DNA from: Bradyrhizobium sp. AT1
Lineage (GTDB): Bacteria > Pseudomonadota > Alphaproteobacteria > Rhizobiales > Xanthobacteraceae
NCBI RefSeq assembly: GCF_001590795.1
Contig: NZ_JXDL01000001.1
Span: 5,317,654 to 5,381,653 of the forward strand
Direction of reading: 5' to 3'
Length of the DNA: 64,000 nucleotides
Under the pieces are notes generated by a model, which did no database searches, was not told the origin of the DNA, and saw nothing but the letters and a program-made list of their open reading frames with translations. The stretch's first letter is position 1, and each line of letters opens with the position of its first letter. Shown in pieces: positions 25,716-34,440 of the stretch. The position numbers were made by a program, and so were the translations under genes.

Positions 25716-25882
25716 ACGCAAAACGCCCGGTCAGCCCGCCCCGCCGAGACGCTAACGGTCGCAGTTTAAGGCCCCGTTACCCCGGCGTTAACGCGCGATT
25801 AGGAGATGGGTCATTCGCATCCCGCAGTTCCGCTGATGAGGTGGCGGCGTTAGGATTGCCGGCACAAAAAGAGGGAGCGCTC

Positions 25883-26308
25883 ATGGGCCATATCGATCCG
25901 ACCAAGGAGATCTTCGCGCAATTCCGGGACAACGATCGCCCCGGCCCGATCCACATGCTCAATCTGGTGCGATTGCGGAAAGAAGCGGCCTATCCGGACG
26001 GACGCAAGGCGAGCGGCGCGGAAGCCTATGCCGCCTATGGCCGCGAGAGCGGCCCGGTATTCGAACGCCTCGGCGGCCGCATCGTCTGGCAGGGTAAGTT
26101 CGAGCTGATGCTGATCGGTCCGCAGGACGAGCGCTGGGACCATTGCTTCATCGCGGAGTATCCGAGCGTCGCCGCCTTCGTCGAGATGATCCGCGATCCC
26201 GTCTATCGCGAGGCCGTGAAGCACCGGCAGGCCGCGGTGGAGGATTCGCGCCTGATCCGGCACGCGGTGCTGCCGGTGGGCAAGAATTTTGGCGAGATCC
26301 CGACTTAG
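25883..26308 (+). CDS. DUF1330-family protein
   Basis: A 141-residue small dimeric alpha/beta-barrel-type protein. The GPIHMLNLVRLR start of the fold, the YAAYGRESGPVFERLGGRIVWQGKFELMLIG centre and the WDHCFIAEYPSVAAFVEMIRDPVYREAV end match the DUF1330 family, whose role is unknown. The ATG at 25883 is preceded by GAGGGAGCGCTC. It has its own promoter region shared with the divergent PBP gene, and is followed by a palindromic repeat. Confidence 0.8.
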   Translation: MGHIDPTKEIFAQFRDNDRPGPIHMLNLVRLRKEAAYPDGRKASGAEAYAAYGRESGPVFERLGGRIVWQGKFELMLIGPQDERWDHCFIAEYPSVAAFVEMIRDPVYREAVKHRQAAVEDSRLIRHAVLPVGKNFGEIPT

Positions 26309-26311
26309 TTT

Positions 26312-26426
26312 GTAGGGTGGGTTAGCGCGGCGGCTGCGCAAAGCGCAGTCCGCCGGGCGTAACCCACCACTTTGGTCTCCGCTGCGGCAGAAGCGGTGGG
26401 TTACGCCTGCGGCTAACCCACCCTAC
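26312..26426. repeat. palindromic repeat, GTAGGGTGGGTTAGCG...GGCTAACCCACCCTAC
   Basis: Long hairpin between the convergent DUF1330 and first solute-binding-protein genes. Same family as 3903-3991, 27782-27894 and 55777-55859. Confidence 0.8.
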
Positions 26427-26435
26427 GAGACCGCG

Positions 26436-27656
26436 CTAACCCGCCGGACCCGCATCCTCCAGGATCGGGCCGAACAGTTCCCAGCGCTCGCCGTTGAACT
26501 TCATCATCTGAAGCTGCTTGTTGACGCGGTAGTCGGTCGGCGAGGTGTTGACCTTGATGCCGGGCAGCGCGGTGTCGGTGGCGAAGTCCTTCACCGAGGC
26601 AGCCTGCTTCATCACGTTCTCGCGGGTCAGGTCGTCACCGCACTGCTTCAGCACATGCACCAGCAACTGCGCCGTGCTGTAGCCGTAGGTGTTGAAGTTC
26701 GAATCCTTGTCGCCGTCGGGATAGTACTTCGCCATGAAGTCGAAATACCTCTTCAGGCCGGCGTCGTCCTTCCAGGTCGGATCGAGCGGTTCCTTGCCGT
26801 AATTGACGCTGATCAGGCCCTTGGCGGCGTCGAGCCCTGCGGGCTTCAGCACCGCGCCGACCGAGGTGGCGTTGATGTCGACGATCTGGACCGGATGCCA
26901 GCCCATCTCCGCGATCTTCTTGATCGCCTGCGCGGCCTGCTTCGGCGTGCTTGCGCTGAAGAACAGGTCGGCGCCGGCATCCTTGATCTTGAGGACCTGC
27001 GAATCGACGGTGGGATCGGACACCTCGTAGGAGGCTTCAGTCACGATCATCTTGGCCGCCTTGTCGCCGAGGCCCGCCTTGATGCCGTTCAGATAGTCCT
27101 TGCCGAGGTCGTCGTTCTGGTAGAGCACGCCGATCTTGGCGTTCGGATGCTCCTTCAGGATGTACTGGCCGTAGATGCGGCCCTCGACGAAATAGTTGGG
27201 GTTGAAGCCCATGGTCCACGGAAAGTTCTTCGGGTCGGTGAACCTCGAGGCCCCGGTCGCCGCGAACAGCTGCGGCACCTTCTTGGCGTTGAGATATTTC
27301 TGCACGGCCGCGTTCACGGGCGTGCCGATGATCTGGAAGGTCAGCAGCACCTCGTCGCTCTCGACCAGCTTGCGGATCTGCTCCACGGCCTTCGGTGGCG
27401 AGTAGGCGTCGTCATATTGGATCAGGTTGATCTTGCGGCCGTTGACGCCGCCCTGGTCGTTGATCATCTTGAAGTAGGCGGCCTGCGTCTTGCCGATCGA
27501 CGAATAGGCCGACGCCGGTCCCGAGAACGGCATGGTCTGTCCGACCTTGATCTCGGTGTCGCTGGCGCCGGGGTCATATTTCTTCTGGGCATTGGCCGCT
27601 GAAATCGACAGCGCCAGAGCAAGCGCCGTGGCCAGATGCAGCTTTCCATTCCTCAT
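26436..27656 (-). CDS. ABC solute-binding protein, branched-chain amino acid type (paralog 1)
   Basis: A 406-residue periplasmic binding protein with signal peptide (residues 1-24, LHLATALALALSISAANA). The mature part begins QKKYDPGASDTEIKVGQTMPFSGP, a standard opening for Leu/Ile/Val-type (Peripla_BP_6) proteins. A single late Cys appears in LKQCGDDL. The ATG at 27656 has GAGGGAA at a 6-base spacing; an ATG at 27671 is the alternative. It is about 70% identical by eye to the next gene. Neither has permease or ATPase genes beside it, so they must feed a transporter encoded elsewhere. The ligand could be amino acids or aromatic acids, as in many rhizobial members. Confidence 0.9.
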   Translation of the reverse strand: MRNGKLHLATALALALSISAANAQKKYDPGASDTEIKVGQTMPFSGPASAYSSIGKTQAAYFKMINDQGGVNGRKINLIQYDDAYSPPKAVEQIRKLVESDEVLLTFQIIGTPVNAAVQKYLNAKKVPQLFAATGASRFTDPKNFPWTMGFNPNYFVEGRIYGQYILKEHPNAKIGVLYQNDDLGKDYLNGIKAGLGDKAAKMIVTEASYEVSDPTVDSQVLKIKDAGADLFFSASTPKQAAQAIKKIAEMGWHPVQIVDINATSVGAVLKPAGLDAAKGLISVNYGKEPLDPTWKDDAGLKRYFDFMAKYYPDGDKDSNFNTYGYSTAQLLVHVLKQCGDDLTRENVMKQAASVKDFATDTALPGIKVNTSPTDYRVNKQLQMMKFNGERWELFGPILEDAGPAG

Positions 27657-27781
27657 TCGCAATTCCCTCATTTGTTATCGCCGATGATCTCCCGGCGCGC
27701 GTTTGCGCGTCCGATGCCATCGCTGAGGGAGAGTGTGGAGGAACGGGTGTTGCAACGCAAGGTGGGCGGCGCACATCCTTT

Positions 27782-27894
27782 GTAGGGTGGGCCAGCCAAG
27801 CAGATGCGCGAAGCGCATCTGCTTGGCGTAACCCACCTCTTATGTTGCCGCGGGGAAAGACCGTGGTGGGTTACGCTGCGCTAGCCCACCCAAC
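27782..27894. repeat. palindromic repeat, GTAGGGTGGGCC...GGCTAGCCCACCCAACA
   Basis: Long imperfect hairpin between the two tandem solute-binding genes, with an inner CAGATGCGCG/CGCATCTG stem. It separates their transcripts or reduces read-through. Confidence 0.75.
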
Positions 27895-27901
27895 ATAATC
27901 C

Positions 27902-29125
27902 CTAGCCCGACGGTCCCGTGTCCTCGATGATCGGCCCGAACAGCTCCCAGCGTTCGCCGTTGAACTTCATCATCTGCATCTGCTTGTTGACGCGGAAGTC
28001 GTTCGGCCCAGTGTTGATCTTGATGCCGGGCAGCGCGAAGCTCGGGGTGAAGTCCTTGATGTTGGCGACCTGCTTCATGATGTTCTCACGCGTCAGATCG
28101 TCGCCGCATTGCTTGAGGACCTGGACCAGCAATTCCGCCACCGAATAGGCATAGGTGTTGACGGTGTTGAGCTTGTCGCCTTCCGGGAAATACTTGTCCA
28201 TGAAAGCGAAGAAGGCCTTCACGCCCGGATCGTCCTTCCACTGCGGATCGCTCGGCTCCTTGCCGTATTGGGTCGAGATGATGCCCTTGGAGATGTCGAG
28301 GCCGGCCGGCTTCAGCGTTGCCGAGATCGGGCTCGCATTGATGTCGAGGATGTGCACCGGCGTCCAGCCGAGGTCGGCGAGCTTCTTGATCGCCTGTGCC
28401 GCGAATTTCGGCGTGGAGGCATCGAAGAACACGTCGACACCCATCGACTTCAGCTTGACCACCTGGGAGTCGACGGTCGGGTCGGTGACCTCGTAGGAGA
28501 CCTCGCCGACGATCATGTTGGCCTTGTCGCCGAGACCGCTCTTCAGGCCAGCGAGATAGTCGCGGCCCATGTCGTCGTTCTGGTAGAGCACGCCGATCTT
28601 GGCGTTCGGATGCTCCTTGAGAATGTACTTGGCGTAAATCCGTCCCTCGGACACGTAGTTGGGATTGTAGGCGATGGTCCAGGGATAGTTCTGGGGATCG
28701 TTGAAACGCGCCGCACCGGTCGAGGCCAGCAGCTGCGGCACCTTCTTGCCGTTGAGATATTTTTGCACGGCGGCGTTGGCTGCAGTGCCGATCAGCTGGA
28801 AGGTGAACAGCACCTCGTCGCCTTCGACGAGCTTGCGCACCTGCTCGACCGTCTTCGGCGGCGAATAGGCGTCGTCGTACTGGATCAGGTTGATCTTGCG
28901 GCCGTTGATGCCGCCCTGATCGTTGATCATCTTGAAGTAAGCGGCCTGCGTCTTGCCGATATTGGCGTAGACGGAATAGGGGCCGGAGAACGGCACGGTC
29001 TGGCCGATCTTGATCTCGGTGTCGCTCGCCCCGGTGTCGTATTTTTTCTGGGCGAAGGCTTGATTGGCGGAGAACGCGAAGGCGAGCGCCGCTGTGGCAG
29101 CTATGAAGGCTCTGCGATTGCTCAT
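27902..29125 (-). CDS. ABC solute-binding protein, branched-chain amino acid type (paralog 2)
   Basis: A 407-residue periplasmic binding protein with signal peptide (residues 1-26, IAATAALAFAFSANQAFA). The mature part starts QKKYDTGASDTEIKIGQTVPF and runs collinear with the downstream paralog without gaps of note, ending LFGPIIEDTGPSG against LFGPILEDAGPAG. ATG at 29125 follows AGGAGGAACAACCCAT. Differences cluster in the ligand-pocket half (for example IGTAANAAVQ against IGTPVNAAVQ), suggesting related but distinct ligands. Both are on the minus strand, paralog 2 first, 245 bp apart with a repeat between them. Confidence 0.9.
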   Translation of the reverse strand: MSNRRAFIAATAALAFAFSANQAFAQKKYDTGASDTEIKIGQTVPFSGPYSVYANIGKTQAAYFKMINDQGGINGRKINLIQYDDAYSPPKTVEQVRKLVEGDEVLFTFQLIGTAANAAVQKYLNGKKVPQLLASTGAARFNDPQNYPWTIAYNPNYVSEGRIYAKYILKEHPNAKIGVLYQNDDMGRDYLAGLKSGLGDKANMIVGEVSYEVTDPTVDSQVVKLKSMGVDVFFDASTPKFAAQAIKKLADLGWTPVHILDINASPISATLKPAGLDISKGIISTQYGKEPSDPQWKDDPGVKAFFAFMDKYFPEGDKLNTVNTYAYSVAELLVQVLKQCGDDLTRENIMKQVANIKDFTPSFALPGIKINTGPNDFRVNKQMQMMKFNGERWELFGPIIEDTGPSG

Positions 29126-29258
29126 ATGGGTTGTTCCTCCTGACGGAATTTTCGGCCGATGGTCTTTTCCCGTTGATTGCAACGGTCGCCATCGCTGCCG
29201 AAGATTGTGGAGGAAGGCTTGCCGCCGCGCAAGGATCGCGGCGCTGCGCCGTAGCGTC

Positions 29259-29684
29259 TCAGGCCACAGGCTGAGCCAGGAACAATGCAGCCAACGCCAC
29301 CGCCGCCGGGAGCGCCTGCACCAGCAGGATGCGGCTGCTGACGGTCGCGGCGCCATAGGCGCCGGCCACGATCACGCAAAGCAGGAAGAACGCCTTGATC
29401 TGGAACGCGAAGGCGGGGTTGCCGTGGACGAGACCCCAGATCAGGCCCGCGGCGAGAAAGCCGTTATAGAGCCCCTGATTGGCCGCCAGCACTTTCGTAA
29501 TCTCGGCCTTCTCAGGCGTGTTGCGAAACACCTTCATGCCCTGCGGCTTGTCCCAGAGAAACATCTCCAGGATCAGGAAGAGGACATGCAGCGCGGCGAC
29601 CAGCGCCACCAGGACATTGGCGATCAGGATCAAGATGAGCTCCCCCAGCGTCAGCTTTCGGGTGGACGGTAGCACGGACGGCAT
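29259..29684 (-). CDS. DUF1304-family membrane protein
   Basis: A 141-residue inner-membrane protein with four hydrophobic segments (LILILIANVLVALVAALHVLFLILEMFLW, then three more). The conserved MFLWDKP and NQGLYNGFLAAGLIWG motifs mark DUF1304 (formerly COG3759). ATG at 29684 is the likeliest start, giving the usual family length. It diverges from the ogt gene 40 bp away and ends before the start of paralog 2's upstream region. Function unknown. Confidence 0.82.
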   Translation of the reverse strand: MPSVLPSTRKLTLGELILILIANVLVALVAALHVLFLILEMFLWDKPQGMKVFRNTPEKAEITKVLAANQGLYNGFLAAGLIWGLVHGNPAFAFQIKAFFLLCVIVAGAYGAATVSSRILLVQALPAAVALAALFLAQPVA

Positions 29685-29724
29685 GGCAAGTGCGATGGGT
29701 GTGTTTCGATGTAATGGTGCCGCA

Positions 29725-30255
29725 ATGGCCAGCCGATCAACAAGGACTTCCCTCAACTTCGGCCTCGATCGCCTGACGACGCCGATCGGGATTGCTTTGC
29801 TCGTCACCGACGCCGAGGGCGCGCTACGCGCGCTCGACTGGGAAGATTACGAGCACCGCATGCGCGAGCTGCTCCGCCTGCACTACGGCACAGTGAACCT
29901 GAGCGATCAGCCTGCACCGACACAGATCCGGACTGCACTGTCGGGCTATTTCGAAGGCGATCTCGGCCAGCTCGCGAGTATCGCATGGTGCATCGCCGGC
30001 ACGCCGTTCCAGCAGAAGGTCTGGACCGCGCTCGCTCAGATTCCTGCGGGCACCACCATGAGCTACGGCGCGCTCGCTGCGAAGATTGAGACGCCGAAGG
30101 CCATTCGCGCCGTCGGCCATGCCAACGGCTCCAACCCGATCAGCGTAGTGCTGCCGTGCCACCGCCTGATCGGCGCCGATGGTTCGCTGGTGAAGTACGG
30201 CGGTGGGCTGGAGCGGAAACGCTGGCTGCTGCGGCACGAGGGCGTGGAGGTTTAG
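29725..30255 (+). CDS. ogt: methylated-DNA-protein-cysteine S-methyltransferase (Ogt)
   Basis: A 176-residue suicide repair enzyme that takes methyl groups off O6-methylguanine onto its own cysteine. The acceptor motif is VLPCHRLIG with Cys145. GTPFQQKVWTAL before it is the usual DNA-binding helix lead-in, and the C-terminal KRWLLRHEG helix closes the domain. Ada's N-terminal activator domain is absent, so this is the stand-alone form. The ATG at 29725 lies 40 bp from the divergent DUF1304 start. Confidence 0.92.
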   Translation: MASRSTRTSLNFGLDRLTTPIGIALLVTDAEGALRALDWEDYEHRMRELLRLHYGTVNLSDQPAPTQIRTALSGYFEGDLGQLASIAWCIAGTPFQQKVWTALAQIPAGTTMSYGALAAKIETPKAIRAVGHANGSNPISVVLPCHRLIGADGSLVKYGGGLERKRWLLRHEGVEV

Positions 30256-30261
30256 GCCTCT

Positions 30262-30300
30262 GTCATTCCGGGGTCGCCGCTGCGCTGCGCCCGGAATGAC
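30262..30300. terminator. hairpin GTCATTCCGGG...CCCGGAATGAC between convergent ogt and glnD
   Basis: Perfect 11-base arms (30262-30272, 30290-30300) in the 47-bp gap between two convergent genes. The position suggests a shared two-way terminator; there is no T-run on either side. Members of this hairpin type are frequent in rhizobial genomes. Confidence 0.5.
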
Positions 30301-30302
30301 GA

Positions 30303-33095
30303 TTACGCCGCCGGTGCCGCAACCGCCTTGTCGGTGGCCATCACATGGGTCAGCGCGCTCTTGATCGCGGCCTGGCGCGTCGGTGCGTTGATCTGGGCGC
30401 CGAGCAGGTCGGTGACGTAGAACACGTCGCGGGCGCGCTCGCCGAAGGTCGCGACATGGGCCGAGGCGATGTTGAGGTTGAGCTTCGAGATCGCGGTGGT
30501 CAGCTCGTAGAGCAGGCCGGGGCGGTCGAGGCCGGAGACCTCGATCACGGTGTAGCGGTCCGACCATTGGTTGTTGATGGTCACCTCAGGCTCGATCACG
30601 AACGGCCGCGCCTTGCTGCGTACGGTGCGCCGCGCCACCACTTCGGGCAGGCGCAGCTTGCCTTCGAGCACGTCCTCGATCATCTCGCCGATGCGGGTGG
30701 CGCGCCGGCCCTCGTCCTCATCGCGGTCGTATTCCCGCGATATCGAGATCGTGTCGAGCGCGCGGCCGTCGGTGGTCGTGTAGATCTGGGCATCGACGAT
30801 GTTGGCGCCGGCGGAGGCGCAGGCGCCGGCGATGATCGACAGCAGCCAGGGATGGTCGGCGGCGAAGATCGTCAGCTCGGTGACGCCGCGCACCTCGTCG
30901 AAGCCGACATTGATCGCGAGCTTGTGGCCGGCCTGCTCGCTGGAGCGGACGAAGCGGGCGTGACGGATTTTTCGCGGCAGCTCGACCTTGAGCCAATAGG
31001 CTGGATAATGCCGGCCGATATAGGCGTCGAGCTCCTCCGCCGGCCATTCGGCGAAGGCGTTGCGGAATTCGGCGTAGGCGGCGGTGAGGCGTTTTCCCCG
31101 GTCGACTTCCGAGAAGCCGCCCGTGAGCACCGGCTCGGTTTCATAATAGAGCGAGCGCAAGAGCTGCGCCTTCCAGCCGTTCCACACCCCGGGACCGACG
31201 CCGCGGATGTCGGCGGTTGTCAGGATGGTCAGGAGCTTCATCTGCTCGACTGATTGCACCACGGCAGCGAAATTCTCGATGGTCTTGCGGTCGGACAGGT
31301 CGCGCGACTGTGCGACCGTCGACATCGTCAGATGCTCCTCGATCAGCCAGGCGATGAGCTCGGTGTCGGCAGCGCTGAAGCCGAGCCGCGGGCAGAGCCG
31401 TCGCGCCACCTTGGCGCCGGCGATCGAATGATCCTCGGGTCGGCCCTTGGCGATGTCGTGCAGCAGCGTCGTGATGTAGATGACCGCACGGTGCTCGGGG
31501 CGAATCTTGCGCATGAGGTCGCTGGCGAGGGTGAATTCCTCGACGCCGCCGCGCTCGATGTCCTGCAGGAAGCCGACGCAGCGGATCAGATGCTCGTCGA
31601 CCGTATAATGATGATACATATTGAACTGCATCATCGAGACGATCTTGCCGAAGGCACGGATGAAATGGCCGAGCACGCCGGTCTCGTTCATCCGCCGCAG
31701 CACGATCTCGGCATTGTCCGAGGTCAGGATCTCCATGAACAGCCGGTTCGCCTCGGGATTTTCGCGCATTTGCGCGTTGATCAGGCCGAGCGAGCGCGTC
31801 ACGTCGCGCATCGCATCCGGATGGAAGGCGAGGTTGTTCTTCTGCGCGAGGCGGAAGATCCGGATCAGATTGACCGGATCGTGCTTGAAGATGTCCGGCG
31901 CCGCGACGTTGATGCGGTTGTTGTCGACGATGAAGTCGTCGCTGTCGGGGACGCGCCGCTTCGCCGCTGTGGGGCGCAGCCGCGCCATCATCCGGCTCAG
32001 CACCGGCGCGGGCTTGGCCTGCTGGTCCTCGAGCTTGGCGCAGAGGATGGCGGTGAGATTGCCGACCTCCTTGGCGACCAGGAAGTAGTGCTTCATGAAG
32101 CGCTCGACGTCCTGCATGCCGGGATGCGAGGTGTAGCCGAGCCGCACCGCGATCTCGCGCTGGAGGTCGAAGGACAGACGCTCTTCGGCGCGGCCGGAGT
32201 AGAAATGCAGATTGCAGCGCACCGACCAGAGGAAATCGGCGCAGCGGCGGAAAGTGCGGTATTCCTGCGCGTCGAACACGCCGCGCTCGACCAGCTCGCT
32301 GGTGTCGCGGACGCGGTAGACATATTTGGCGATCCAGAACAGCGTGTGCAGGTCGCGCAACGCGCCCTTGCCGTCCTTGACGTTGGGTTCGACCAGATAG
32401 CGCGACTGGCCGCCGCGGCGATGGCGCTCCTCGCGCTCGGCGAGCTTTGCGGTGACGAATTCCGAGGCGGTGCCCTGCACCACTTCCTTGTCGAAGCGCG
32501 CGACCAGCTCGTCATACAGCGGCTTGTCGCCGGTGAGGAAGCGCGTCTCCAGGATCGCGGTGCGGATGGTCATGTCGCCGCGCGCCTGCCGGATCGATTC
32601 GTCCACCGATCGCGTGGCGTGACCGACCTTCAGCCCCATGTCCCAGAGGCAATAGAGGATGGCCTCTGCCACCTGCTCGCCCCAGGCGGTCTGCTTGTAG
32701 GGCAGGATGAACAGGAGATCGATGTCCGATTCCGGCGCCATCAGGCCGCGGCCATAGCCGCCGGTCGCAACCACCGCCATGCGCTCCGCGCCGCTCGGGA
32801 TCGGCGAGCGATAGAGATGCCGGGTCGCCGCCGAATACAGGATGCGGATGATCTCGTCCTGGACATGGCAAAGCCGCTCGGCGCAGTGACGGCCATGACG
32901 GTCCTTCAAGAGGATCTCCTGGGCCGCGGCGCGCGACGCGATCAGCTCGGCCTTGAGCAATTGCGCCATGGCGGTGCGGAACGCGTCTTCGCGTCCCTGG
33001 TGCTTCTCGGCGAGCGCATCGACCGCGGCGGTGATCCGCACCGTGTCGAAACGATCATCCACCTCGGGCCTGTGCTCGGTCGCAACGCTGTCCAT
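30303..33095 (-). CDS. glnD: bifunctional PII uridylyltransferase/uridylyl-removing enzyme
   Basis: A 930-residue nitrogen-status sensor that adds and removes UMP on PII proteins. The nucleotidyltransferase domain has GGYGRGLMAPESDIDLLF near residue 115. The HD domain has LLHDIAKGRPEDHS near 545. Two C-terminal ACT domains begin near 745 (ADHPWLLSIIAGACA) and 850 (LDRPGLLYELTTAI) and sense glutamine. The complete set and length match full GlnD. The gene is alone on its strand and diverges from the sulfonate-type ABC operon, with ~190 bp between. Confidence 0.95.
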   Translation of the reverse strand: MDSVATEHRPEVDDRFDTVRITAAVDALAEKHQGREDAFRTAMAQLLKAELIASRAAAQEILLKDRHGRHCAERLCHVQDEIIRILYSAATRHLYRSPIPSGAERMAVVATGGYGRGLMAPESDIDLLFILPYKQTAWGEQVAEAILYCLWDMGLKVGHATRSVDESIRQARGDMTIRTAILETRFLTGDKPLYDELVARFDKEVVQGTASEFVTAKLAEREERHRRGGQSRYLVEPNVKDGKGALRDLHTLFWIAKYVYRVRDTSELVERGVFDAQEYRTFRRCADFLWSVRCNLHFYSGRAEERLSFDLQREIAVRLGYTSHPGMQDVERFMKHYFLVAKEVGNLTAILCAKLEDQQAKPAPVLSRMMARLRPTAAKRRVPDSDDFIVDNNRINVAAPDIFKHDPVNLIRIFRLAQKNNLAFHPDAMRDVTRSLGLINAQMRENPEANRLFMEILTSDNAEIVLRRMNETGVLGHFIRAFGKIVSMMQFNMYHHYTVDEHLIRCVGFLQDIERGGVEEFTLASDLMRKIRPEHRAVIYITTLLHDIAKGRPEDHSIAGAKVARRLCPRLGFSAADTELIAWLIEEHLTMSTVAQSRDLSDRKTIENFAAVVQSVEQMKLLTILTTADIRGVGPGVWNGWKAQLLRSLYYETEPVLTGGFSEVDRGKRLTAAYAEFRNAFAEWPAEELDAYIGRHYPAYWLKVELPRKIRHARFVRSSEQAGHKLAINVGFDEVRGVTELTIFAADHPWLLSIIAGACASAGANIVDAQIYTTTDGRALDTISISREYDRDEDEGRRATRIGEMIEDVLEGKLRLPEVVARRTVRSKARPFVIEPEVTINNQWSDRYTVIEVSGLDRPGLLYELTTAISKLNLNIASAHVATFGERARDVFYVTDLLGAQINAPTRQAAIKSALTHVMATDKAVAAPAA

Positions 33096-33246
33096 GTCTC
33101 ACCGGATATAAGAGGTGACAGGCGCTGTCACCCGCCATTCTCTGGCAATAGTCGTTCCATGCTGGAAAGCCGCGGCTTCGGGCAAATCTGTTCTCGGCCG
33201 GCGGGCCTTCAAGGGACGGATTTTCTCGTTGATTTCTAGATATAAC

Positions 33247-33263
33247 TCATTGAAAAACAATGA
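33247..33263 (+). promoter_or_regulatory. inverted repeat TCATTG-AAAAA-CAATGA before the ABC importer operon
   Basis: Perfect 6-base arms around AAAAA, just upstream of the ribosome site of the solute-binding gene (33284). It could be an operator or a leader hairpin. The regulator is unknown and none is adjacent. Confidence 0.35.
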
Positions 33264-33283
33264 AGTTTTGGAGGAGGCTGGGC

Positions 33284-34255
33284 ATGACCAAGATTTCACG
33301 ACGTCGTCTGCTGGCGGGGGCCGTGGCTCTCGCAGTGACCCCCGCGGCAAAGGCTGCGGATCCGCTCAAGGAGATCCGCATCGACTGGGCGACCTACAAT
33401 CCGGTGTCGATGGTCCTGAAGCAGAAGGGACTGCTCGAGAAGGAATTCGCCAAGGACGGCATTACCGTGACCTGGGTGCAGTCGGCCGGCTCCAACAAGG
33501 CGCTCGAATTCCTCAATGCCGGCTCGATCGATTTCGGCTCGACCGCGGGCTCGGCGGCGCTGGTGGCGAAGATCAACGGCAATCCGATCAAGTCGATCTA
33601 CGTCTATTCGCGCCCTGAATGGACCGCGCTGGTGACAGGCAAGGATTCCAAGATCGCTGGCGTTGCCGACCTCAAGGGCAAGCGCGTCGCGGTGACGCGC
33701 GGCACCGATCCGCACATTTTCCTGGTGCGCGCGCTGCTTGGCGCCGGCCTCACCGAGAAGGACATCACGCCGGTGCTGCTCCAGCATGCCGACGGCAAGA
33801 CCGCGCTGATCCGCGGCGACGTCGATGCCTGGGCCGGTCTCGATCCGATGATGGCGCAGGCCGAGGTCGAGGAAGGCGCCAAGCTGTTCTATCGCAAGGC
33901 TGACGCCAACACCTGGGGCATCCTCAATGTGCGCGAGCAGTTCCTGAAGGACCATCCGGACGCCGCCCGCCGCGTGCTTGCGGTGTATGAAGAGGCGCGA
34001 AAATATTCGCTGGCGAATTACGACGAGCTGAAGAAGACCTTCATCGCCGTGACGAAGCTCCCCGAAGCGGTGGTCGACAAGCAGCTCAAGGAGCGCACCG
34101 AGCTCACCCACAGCCGCATCGGCGCGCCGCAGCGCGAGTCGATCCTCGCCGCGGGCCTCGCGCTGCAGCAGGCCGGCGTCGTCGATGCCAAGGTCGACGT
34201 GAAGGCGACGCTGGATGCGTTGATCGACGATCAGGTGCCGTTGCCGACGAATTGA
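33284..34255 (+). CDS. ABC solute-binding protein, aliphatic sulfonate/taurine type
   Basis: A 323-residue periplasmic binding protein. A twin-arginine-like leader (SRRRLLAGAVALAV, with the three Arg near residue 5) ends at about residue 25 (AKAA). The mature part begins DPLKEIRIDWATYNP and has ALEFLNAGSIDFGSTAGSAAL, the SsuA/TauA/NMT1-type pattern. The ATG at 33284 follows GGAGGAGG. It is the first gene of an SBP-permease-ATPase importer; sulfonate specificity is the most likely but nitrate- or aromatic-sulfonate-type ligands cannot be excluded. Confidence 0.88.
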   Translation: MTKISRRRLLAGAVALAVTPAAKAADPLKEIRIDWATYNPVSMVLKQKGLLEKEFAKDGITVTWVQSAGSNKALEFLNAGSIDFGSTAGSAALVAKINGNPIKSIYVYSRPEWTALVTGKDSKIAGVADLKGKRVAVTRGTDPHIFLVRALLGAGLTEKDITPVLLQHADGKTALIRGDVDAWAGLDPMMAQAEVEEGAKLFYRKADANTWGILNVREQFLKDHPDAARRVLAVYEEARKYSLANYDELKKTFIAVTKLPEAVVDKQLKERTELTHSRIGAPQRESILAAGLALQQAGVVDAKVDVKATLDALIDDQVPLPTN

Positions 34256-34264
34256 GGTCGGCCT

Positions 34265-34349
34265 GTAGCCCGGATGGAGCGCAGCGAAATCCGGGTCTTT
34301 TTCGCTGGCGGCAAGATTCCCGGATTGTGCTGCGCTCCATCCGGGCTAC
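34265..34349. repeat. ~86-bp hairpin, GTAGCCCGGATGGAGCGCAGCG type, inside the sulfonate-type operon
   Basis: Same element type and orientation as 18994-19079, again filling the space between the first two genes of an ABC operon. Arms GTAGCCCGGATGGAGCGCAG and CTGCGCTCCATCCGGGCTAC. Confidence 0.85.
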
Positions 34350-34440
34350 GCAGGCGGGAAGAGGCGCGCGCCCGCAACAGACTCCGGCGGAGATTGCCGC
34401 ACTCCCTTGCATTCCCCAACCAGACGCGCTTCCTACGACC

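Noticed and set aside
31254..33239. 661-codon open frame antisense to glnD
   Set aside because: Mirrors the coding strand of a clear GlnD with all domains; composition is shadow-like (Arg, His, Asp, Gln rich) and it has no family features.
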